Positions 1 to 5,522 of a DNA stretch of 5,522 nucleotides are shown here, piece by piece (within the stretch, counting starts at the first letter, position 1; each line of letters opens with the position of its first letter). This DNA is from Robiginitomaculum sp. GTDB lineage: Bacteria > Pseudomonadota > Alphaproteobacteria > Caulobacterales > Maricaulaceae. The notes beneath the pieces are model-generated. The model ran no database searches and was not told the DNA's origin. It saw nothing but the letters and a program-made list of their open reading frames with translations. The translations under genes were made by a program, and so were the position numbers. The DNA is taken from NCBI GenBank assembly GCA_026982235.1, contig JALSHM010000006.1, positions 1-5,522 of the forward strand, in the 5' to 3' direction.

Positions 1-2477
1 TCGGCTTGGGTTTTTAAATTGACCCAGGATTGGCCCGGCGTGAACCCGGCGATTTGACTGGCAGCTTTTATCACAGCTTCACCGACAATGTTTTTCGCCG
101 TTGTTTCGAGCACCGCCGTCCATGTTGTCGTACCACCCGGATCCGCCGTAGCAGTCAGAGGTGTACTTACATTGGTCAGAAATTCGACCAAATCCGAAGA
201 ACGCCGTTCGTCTATAAGCGAAATTACCTGATCAATTGCAGGCCCCGCCAAAGACAGACCCGGTCCGTGAATTTCAGCCGCAGCCGGTACGCCTGCGTGG
301 GTCAATTGCGGCGGTGGTGCTTCGTGGTATTTCGCACGGCCTGGCGTGCTGCCGATAACGGCAGTGGTTCCGGCCTGATCAAGCGCCACAACTTCGCGCC
401 GTTCTTGCGAAGGTGCAGGTTGTCCCATTGTGGTTATCGGGTTTAACAAATTGCGGGTTCTGTTAAACAGATTTGCACCGTTCGGACCCGCCGTCAAATC
501 GCCCGCTGGTGTTTGGCCAAATGCGGGTTCAGTGATGATCAGTGTATCACCTGCGCCCGCTGCATTGACCAAGGTAGCCGCCGCCACATCCGTAGCATCA
601 AGAGTTGCCAAATCGACACGGGCAAATGGATCAGCCGCATCATTGGGCACAGCTAGTACGGATTGTCCACTAGTATATTGACCACTGCCACGCACCATGG
701 CCGAACCCTGCTCACATATCCAAAGACTGACATTAGGCGGTGCCGTCGGTGCAGCAGGTAAAGCCAATGGAGACCCGCCAATTGCGGCGGGGCGGTCATA
801 GCGCACATCAGAGAAATATCGTGTCCCGGCGTCTGTAACAATAAAAACATCAAACGACAATCGAATAGGGTCAGCTCCAGCAGCAGTTGGCGCTGCAGTG
901 CCGTCCGGTATCGGCACTATTATATGGGCTTCGCCGGACGCATCCACCAGAGCCGCCGCACCGTCCTGCCTAAACCGTGAACCAGTTTGCGTATCCAGCC
1001 CGTGCGTCCAAAGCCGTATCCATGCGCCCGCTGGTAAAGAGCCGCTGGCAAAATGCACGGCGATAATTTGGTTTTCTACGGATGAACCGCTGTCGCTCGT
1101 TGTCCCATCTCCGGCCAAGGCATGAATACTAAAATCCAGTGTATCCGGTAGAGCGTCCGTACCAAAGCTGGCCGGCGGTGTCGCTTGCCCCCATAAATTA
1201 TCCATCACAGGTGTCATAGCGATTGCTGCCGCACTCGCGGTTAGGGATGCCATCAACTGGCCGCTCACCGCATCTGTGCCCAAGAGGAACGGGGTGGCTG
1301 CCGTATTGCGCGCCGGGCTAATCCGCAAGCGAGCCTCGGCCTGTCCGCTGTCGGCACGGGTCAAACCGACAATGTGTTGTTCCATATCAAGGAAGGCGAC
1401 GCGGACAAAATCTCGGGTTATCGCTGCCGGAAATCCGGCGCCTGTCCAGCCTGAAAACGGGGTTGCGGTCGCCGGGTCTGCATAATTGCCAAGCGGCAAA
1501 GCTGCAATACGGGGTAACGGTGCATCGTCTGGGGTCGGCGCCGCAGTCAAAGCAATCGCGGGCGCGGGTGTCGCGCCAGTACCCACTTGGTATAAATCTG
1601 TCGCACCCGCTATCAGGGTTAAATCCGTCACATTTAACCGCGCACGCAATGGTGCTGTTAACGGACCCTCATGGGCGTTGGTGATATGGACAATGCGGCC
1701 TGCAGCAACATTTGCTGTGGCTGGGGCAGTTTCATCTTCGTCCGCCCAAAGATTATCCCAAATGCCCGTAGAGGCCAAAAACGTCCACCAATTGGCGACA
1801 GCGCCTGGATCCAACGGGCGGCCAAGGTAGTCAAAACTCCACAAATTAACTGAAAGAGCCCCACCAGTGCGGTTTTTCAGTGCCACAGCCGTGTCGTGTT
1901 CGGGGCGGCACAATTCATTTGTTGCCGTCTTGGCGTTGGTAATCGGGGTGCCGTCCTTCAAGCCAATAAAGGTGGCTTGTTTAACCGTGGTGTCTATGTC
2001 AGCAGGGAAACCCGCACTGCGTAAATTCTCGATAGCACTCATATTACCGGCACTAGCAGCCGGAATTTCTAGAGCCAGGTATCGAATGCGCGGTCTTGCC
2101 GGATTGTCGTCGGCAGGAAGTGCCGTCCCGTCCGGGGAAGGGATGGGCTGGCTCAAAGTCCAAAGTCGCATTTCCACTTCCGGTAACAAAGTCAGAAGCA
2201 CGACCAGATTTCCGTTGGTAAATGCAGCCGTACCGTTCGCTTGACGCAAGTGGCGTAATATGTCCGGACGGGTCGCTGTAGCTACGGCATAACTTCGGGT
2301 CGCATTGGCAGGCGTACGCCATTCCGTATCGGTGGGCAGGCTTATGGATACAGACAAATCCGCCGACGGTATAGCAATTTGTGGCATGGTCACCGTATCA
2401 TCGTCGTGGGTAAACCACGGCCCCAAAGCGGGAGATGACAGGCCTAACGTACTGGGTGCAGGTGTAAGGTCAACCAT
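1..2477 (-). CDS. Large acidic, Ala/Thr/Pro-rich beta-domain protein of unknown function, 3' end outside the window
   Basis: The frame opens at ATG 2477 and has no stop to base 1, giving 825 visible residues (MVDLTPAPSTLGLSSPALGP at the start). The ATG is chosen because AAAAGGA lies nine bases upstream. The protein has about eight lysines in 825 residues, many Asp and Glu, and cysteines only at 190 and 588, so a low pI is expected. Beta-rich blocks are visible at about 30-140, 195-290 (with 'NLWSFDYLGRPLDPGAVANW', 211-230), 343-430, 445-562 (with 'AGAWIRLWTHGLDTQTGSRF', 483-502, and 'LSFDVFIVTDAGTRYFSDV', 540-558) and 580-670. They are joined by Ala/Pro-rich linkers (for example about 301-320 and 570-581). 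Residues about 745-812 look helical. 'DNLW' occurs at 241-244 and 426-429. I see no signal peptide, transmembrane helix or enzyme motif. It follows the Fn3-like gene by 30 bases on the same strand, so a shared transcript and shared structure are likely. I do not recognise the family; a structural or adhesive component is the best guess. Confidence 0.88.
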   Translation of the reverse strand, partial: MVDLTPAPSTLGLSSPALGPWFTHDDDTVTMPQIAIPSADLSVSISLPTDTEWRTPANATRSYAVATATRPDILRHLRQANGTAAFTNGNLVVLLTLLPEVEMRLWTLSQPIPSPDGTALPADDNPARPRIRYLALEIPAASAGNMSAIENLRSAGFPADIDTTVKQATFIGLKDGTPITNAKTATNELCRPEHDTAVALKNRTGGALSVNLWSFDYLGRPLDPGAVANWWTFLASTGIWDNLWADEDETAPATANVAAGRIVHITNAHEGPLTAPLRARLNVTDLTLIAGATDLYQVGTGATPAPAIALTAAPTPDDAPLPRIAALPLGNYADPATATPFSGWTGAGFPAAITRDFVRVAFLDMEQHIVGLTRADSGQAEARLRISPARNTAATPFLLGTDAVSGQLMASLTASAAAIAMTPVMDNLWGQATPPASFGTDALPDTLDFSIHALAGDGTTSDSGSSVENQIIAVHFASGSLPAGAWIRLWTHGLDTQTGSRFRQDGAAALVDASGEAHIIVPIPDGTAAPTAAGADPIRLSFDVFIVTDAGTRYFSDVRYDRPAAIGGSPLALPAAPTAPPNVSLWICEQGSAMVRGSGQYTSGQSVLAVPNDAADPFARVDLATLDATDVAAATLVNAAGAGDTLIITEPAFGQTPAGDLTAGPNGANLFNRTRNLLNPITTMGQPAPSQERREVVALDQAGTTAVIGSTPGRAKYHEAPPPQLTHAGVPAAAEIHGPGLSLAGPAIDQVISLIDERRSSDLVEFLTNVSTPLTATADPGGTTTWTAVLETTAKNIVGEAVIKAASQIAGFTPGQSWVNLKTQA

Positions 2478-2507
2478 GGCTATTTATCCTTTTCTAAGCG
2501 CGCACAT
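2478..2507 (-). other. Short intergenic gap joining the two genes in a probable operon
   Basis: Thirty bases separate the TAA of the upstream gene from the ATG of the next. There is no room for a terminator hairpin with a T tract, and no -35/-10 promoter pair is apparent, so the two genes are most simply one transcriptional unit. The gap begins with an ATG directly after the TAA, opening a seven-codon frame (MCALRKG) that closes at a second TAA at 2486-2484, within the spacer between the ribosome binding site and the start codon. Confidence 0.6.
2487..2493 (-). promoter_or_regulatory. Ribosome binding site of the downstream large gene
   Basis: On the minus strand the gap reads AAAAGGA, then nine bases (TAAATAGCC), then ATG at 2477. 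This is a good Shine-Dalgarno match with suitable spacing. It fixes the start of the second gene and argues for its independent initiation rather than readthrough from the upstream gene. Confidence 0.75.
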
Positions 2508-5500
2508 TTAAGGCACGACGTGGCTGATTGTTGAGCCAACACGACCAACCGGATCGATGATTTCTACAAAATACTCGGCCCCAGAGGGTACAATATCGCC
2601 CGGAATTTTATCATCCACCCCGCTGATGGCAAAGGGGCCGTCTCCGAAAATGTCGGCTTCGCGCAAGAGTGACATTCGGCTTTGTGCCGACAGGCGGCGA
2701 CTAATCCGCATTTTGAAATTACCAACGGCACCGCCTTTGACTGATGTATCTACAGGTAAGCTAATATTGACTACGGCATCCGTAAGACCGTCCGGCGATG
2801 GGGTGCCAGTGACCGTATCTATCAAGGGCGCAGCGGGAGCTTCCGCTGGAATTAAGACCAGGCTTACGGGGTCAGAGGTTCGGCTCCAGAGCCCTGGAAC
2901 GGCTTGGCCACTTGCGGCAGAACCACTTTCGGGCGCACCTTGTACATCGGCAATCCAGTTATATCTTATCCAGGGCTTCAAATGAACATTGTCAACAATT
3001 TGTACATTACCAGTATCGCGGTAGACGGCGAGCTGTTCCCTTTTTTCTGCGTCCATCACGCCCAACGCTCCGGTTTCAGCTATAGGCATTCTTAGCGGGT
3101 TAGCCGCGTCTACGGACGAGCGGCGCAAACGCCAACTTTCTCCCGCCGTAACACCTGCGGGCAAATTGATGCTGACCTCGACCACATAGTCTGGCTCCAT
3201 GTCTGTGGGCGAAACTGGTTTGACAGAAAGGATCGGGCGGGGCGGCGGATCAGAATTGGGGACGCCGTATATGATCATGTTAAGGTCGGTCAAAACCGGT
3301 TTGGCACCGCTCTCAGCTTCGGCCGCAATTTTATAGAAATTCAAAATGCGCAAACTGCCCGAGACTTTATGGCGAAACCCAACCTCGCCGGAATTAAAGG
3401 CCACATTCACATTCCGTAGCCGCTCAAATACATGATCAGGGAACAAGGCCGCATTGGCCCTGTAAATTCCTGCGCGAACGGCAGCATTACGTGCATCGAC
3501 CGAATCTGCCAAACTTACATCCGTATCAATAGACGTCAGATCATCGACCAAATCCGTTTCGCCAATTTCCCGAAGATGGCTCAGCAAGCGGTTCTCGTCC
3601 GTATAGTAAATACCAAAATTGGCTTGGCTTGGTTGAGGTGTCCAGCGGTATTCTATATTTGATAACCCGGTTACGTCTGGTCTTGCCCCGTATAATAGCG
3701 TGTCAGGCACAGGAATTTGGGCTGGTGGACGCGGATCTGTCATGGTCAGAATTTGTTTTGTCGAGACGTCTGAAAACACCCCGCTCGTATCGCGCCAGCG
3801 CGCGGTGATATGCATTTTACGCCGTTCAGTCGCATTTAAAATTGGCCCGGTATGATGTATTTGCAAAATATGTGCGGTCGGGTCACTTGGATCTACGGCT
3901 TTTGTGGCTTCGGCAGTATTTAATACCGTCAACGGTATTAAAGTTTCGTCTTTTAAGGTCAGTTCCAAATTGTCCAAAAGATGGCTACCCGGTGCCAAAC
4001 TTGCGGGTTCTGGCACCATGACTTTCACATAAATATCCCCACCAGTGCTAGCTGCATCGTCAATAGATGGCTGGGTATAAAACCCTTGGAAATGCGGTAT
4101 AGGCGGTTTGGGACGTGGTCCGGGCGCAGCATTACGCGCTGCCCATTTTGACCAACGGCCAAACCTATCTTGCTGGGCAACCAGATACTTTATCGCGCCT
4201 GGCCCTGCCGTGCGGTCACCAACAAAGCCCGTACCCGGCGCAGAAATAATTGTACCGTCCGGACTGGCACTAAGGGAAAGCATAAGCGGCAAATGGAAAC
4301 CGCCTGCATTTTCCTTATTGAGCGGGCTGTACACTTGGCCGCTGCCCGACGCAGGTGTTTTCTTACCAGCCGCTAGCAAACCAGCAACTCGCACACCGCT
4401 TACATAGGCATGAACATTGCGCACTGCCGACGGCGGCACCGCAGGTAACCATTCACGGTGCATTGTCTTGGTGATAATTGGTGCTGCCACTCCTGACAAT
4501 GGTGCACGACGATCTGCAATTGCCGTCGTACCCATGGCGTAATAATCATCGCCTTCAGCAAATTTATCCAACAGTCTCGTGTTGAGTTTCACGTCGTTCA
4601 AATTACCAAGTACACCCAAAAAACGCTCAATCATATTGCCGCGGCTCCAGTTTTTTGTCCCTGCATTTGAACGGTTCAGCAGAGCGTCCAATAATTGACT
4701 GGATATAGTTTTCTTATCACCGCTCCCAAAATCTAGCCTGTCTTTGAAAAAACCGCTTACTCTATAAAACACTATTTTTTCTTCAATTTCGACAAAGTCA
4801 TCATCCCGTAACATATAACCCAGCAGGCTGGCTGTTCCCGGATCTCCCTGTGTTTGAAACACACGGTGTAGCCGCGCCACAGATGACTGGCCAATCACAT
4901 TGCCGTTTTCGTCACGTAAATTCGAGGTGATGGATTGATCAAATGGCGATTGCGGGTCGTTAATCAACTTACCGAGGTCGCCGGATAATGTTGTGGTCAG
5001 AGATTTAACCCTGTTGCGCTCATCGGTAATGGTCGCAATTGCCGCCGCGTTCGGAACAGGTGTGTTGACCGTCTCTTGCAAGGGCTGCCGCTTTGGTGCC
5101 TGTTTATTAACGCGGGCCCGCGCACGAGCCACCGCATTTTGGATTGGCAAATAGCGCATACCACCAGCATGAGGGAGGTTTAAAATCGCAAAGGGGTGGT
5201 ACTTTAATGGCTGCCTATCAGATGCCTCAATCCAATTAACCCGCGCGACACGCCCCCAACCCGTGATTTTAATTTCAACTATGCCGGGCGCAGAAAATGC
5301 GAATGGCACCTTGCGGCGTTGACCGATGGACGCTGGCCCCATTGCAGAACTCACATAAGCTTCGCAGGTTAGCGTGCGGGGGAAGTTGAAGTTAAATCTG
5401 CGTCTGAACCTGTCAATGCGCGGCACACGTAACAATCTTGTATCAAAGCGTCTGCGGATCGAAGTGCCTACGGAACTGACGCGCGCACCGCGCACACCTA

Positions 5501-5522
5501 ACCTGCCGCCGGGAACGGGAAC
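2508..5522 (-). CDS. Large modular protein with Fn3-like domain array, 5' end probably outside the window
   Basis: The frame is open from the right edge to a TAA at 2510-2508. The first possible start is GTG at 5495 (995 aa), but nine codons upstream of it are also open (VPVPGGRLG), so the true start may lie beyond the window. Numbering here is from that GTG. Residues 1-40 are arginine-rich (13 Arg, no Lys). About 35-92 looks like a beta-sandwich (FNFNFPRTLTCEAYV to GRVARVNWIEA). About 93-370 is mixed, including 'GTASLLGYMLRDDDF' (220-234) and 'FYRVSGFF'. From about 375 there are Fn3-like units ending in strands such as 'YLVAQQDRFGRWSKW' (437-451), 'ARWRDTSGVFSDVS' and 'YFVEIIDPVGRVGS', separated by proline linkers (about 459-468, 588-597, 749-755, 883-890). 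A helical stretch (about 633-695) sits inside the third unit. I see no signal peptide, membrane segment or catalytic motif, and only one cysteine (residue 44). The domain reading is by eye. A structural or binding role is inferred; I do not recognise the gene. It is probably cotranscribed with the next gene. Confidence 0.9.
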   Translation of the reverse strand, partial: VPVPGGRLGVRGARVSSVGTSIRRRFDTRLLRVPRIDRFRRRFNFNFPRTLTCEAYVSSAMGPASIGQRRKVPFAFSAPGIVEIKITGWGRVARVNWIEASDRQPLKYHPFAILNLPHAGGMRYLPIQNAVARARARVNKQAPKRQPLQETVNTPVPNAAAIATITDERNRVKSLTTTLSGDLGKLINDPQSPFDQSITSNLRDENGNVIGQSSVARLHRVFQTQGDPGTASLLGYMLRDDDFVEIEEKIVFYRVSGFFKDRLDFGSGDKKTISSQLLDALLNRSNAGTKNWSRGNMIERFLGVLGNLNDVKLNTRLLDKFAEGDDYYAMGTTAIADRRAPLSGVAAPIITKTMHREWLPAVPPSAVRNVHAYVSGVRVAGLLAAGKKTPASGSGQVYSPLNKENAGGFHLPLMLSLSASPDGTIISAPGTGFVGDRTAGPGAIKYLVAQQDRFGRWSKWAARNAAPGPRPKPPIPHFQGFYTQPSIDDAASTGGDIYVKVMVPEPASLAPGSHLLDNLELTLKDETLIPLTVLNTAEATKAVDPSDPTAHILQIHHTGPILNATERRKMHITARWRDTSGVFSDVSTKQILTMTDPRPPAQIPVPDTLLYGARPDVTGLSNIEYRWTPQPSQANFGIYYTDENRLLSHLREIGETDLVDDLTSIDTDVSLADSVDARNAAVRAGIYRANAALFPDHVFERLRNVNVAFNSGEVGFRHKVSGSLRILNFYKIAAEAESGAKPVLTDLNMIIYGVPNSDPPPRPILSVKPVSPTDMEPDYVVEVSINLPAGVTAGESWRLRRSSVDAANPLRMPIAETGALGVMDAEKREQLAVYRDTGNVQIVDNVHLKPWIRYNWIADVQGAPESGSAASGQAVPGLWSRTSDPVSLVLIPAEAPAAPLIDTVTGTPSPDGLTDAVVNISLPVDTSVKGGAVGNFKMRISRRLSAQSRMSLLREADIFGDGPFAISGVDDKIPGDIVPSGAEYFVEIIDPVGRVGSTISHVVP
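3919..3942. repeat. Perfect inverted repeat, 11-bp arms with a 2-base centre, inside the upstream gene
   Basis: On the plus strand the left arm is TTTAATACCGT, the centre is CA, and the right arm is ACGGTATTAAA, an exact reverse complement of the left. It lies within codons for the segment around 'LIPLTVLNT' (about residues 519-527). In RNA it could fold into a 10-bp stem with a four-base loop. No T-rich run follows on the minus strand, so it does not look like an intrinsic terminator. Whether it has a role (hairpin, protein-binding site) or is coincidence cannot be decided from sequence alone. Confidence 0.55.

Noticed and set aside
30..446. Plus-strand open frame of 138 codons
   Set aside because: It is antisense to the long open minus-strand gene, its product is Arg/Cys-rich with no domain-like pattern, and it has no convincing ribosome binding site. 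It is a shadow frame.
1867..2244. Plus-strand open frame of 125 codons with a hydrophobic N-terminus resembling a signal peptide
   Set aside because: It lies wholly antisense to the downstream large gene, whose frame is continuous and protein-like here. The hydrophobic run is a by-product of Ala/Thr/Asn codons read backwards.
2053..2322. Minus-strand open frame of 89 codons in another frame
   Set aside because: It overlaps the long in-frame gene on the same strand, its product is unlike a folded protein, and it is unlikely to be translated.
2557..2985. Plus-strand open frame of 142 codons
   Set aside because: It is antisense to the C-terminal Fn3-like unit of the upstream gene, has no ribosome binding site, and its composition mirrors the opposite strand.
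4849..4863. Seven-base inverted repeat TGTGTTT-G-AAACACA
   Set aside because: It is short enough to occur by chance in 5.5 kb, lies inside coding sequence, and has no T tract or promoter nearby.
5111..5122. GC palindrome CGCGGGCCCGCG
   Set aside because: It falls in codons for the 'ARARARV' run (residues 123-129), where repeated GCN-CGN codons produce such palindromes without any further cause.
2508..5522. Possible frameshift or pseudogene in either long gene
   Set aside because: Both frames are uninterrupted for 995 and 825 codons with consistent protein-like composition, so there is no sign of decay.

Overview
The window is almost entirely coding on the minus strand. It holds two very long genes in tandem, read right to left, and both run off the window. 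The upstream (right-hand) gene fills 5522-2508 and encodes at least 995 residues, or 1004 if the open frame is followed to the edge. After a 30-base gap with a clear ribosome binding site, the second gene starts at 2477 and stays open to base 1, giving 825 visible residues with no stop. I see no plus-strand gene, RNA gene, mobile element, CRISPR array or promoter.

Neither protein is one I can name. The upstream protein looks like a modular, beta-rich structural protein. It has an arginine-rich N-terminus, a beta-sandwich-like segment, a mixed middle region, and then four or five fibronectin-III-like units. Those units are separated by proline-rich linkers and several end in a 'DRFGRWS'-like strand. 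The downstream protein is rich in Ala, Thr, Pro and Asp, very poor in lysine, and has only two cysteines in the visible part. It reads as a string of beta-rich domains joined by Ala/Pro linkers, with an alpha-helical stretch near the left edge. No catalytic motif, ATP-binding motif, signal peptide or transmembrane segment is evident in either.

The layout (same strand, short gap, strong internal ribosome binding site, no terminator between them) suggests one operon making two large partner proteins. Large non-enzymatic proteins with Fn3-like arrays and no export signal occur in phage tails, in phage-tail-like contractile particles and on cell surfaces. The idea that these two belong to such a particle is inference; no sheath, tube or baseplate gene is in the window. 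The organism is bacterial (or a bacteriophage) with GC near 50% by eye. A Gram-negative host seems likely, but the window does not fix the taxon.
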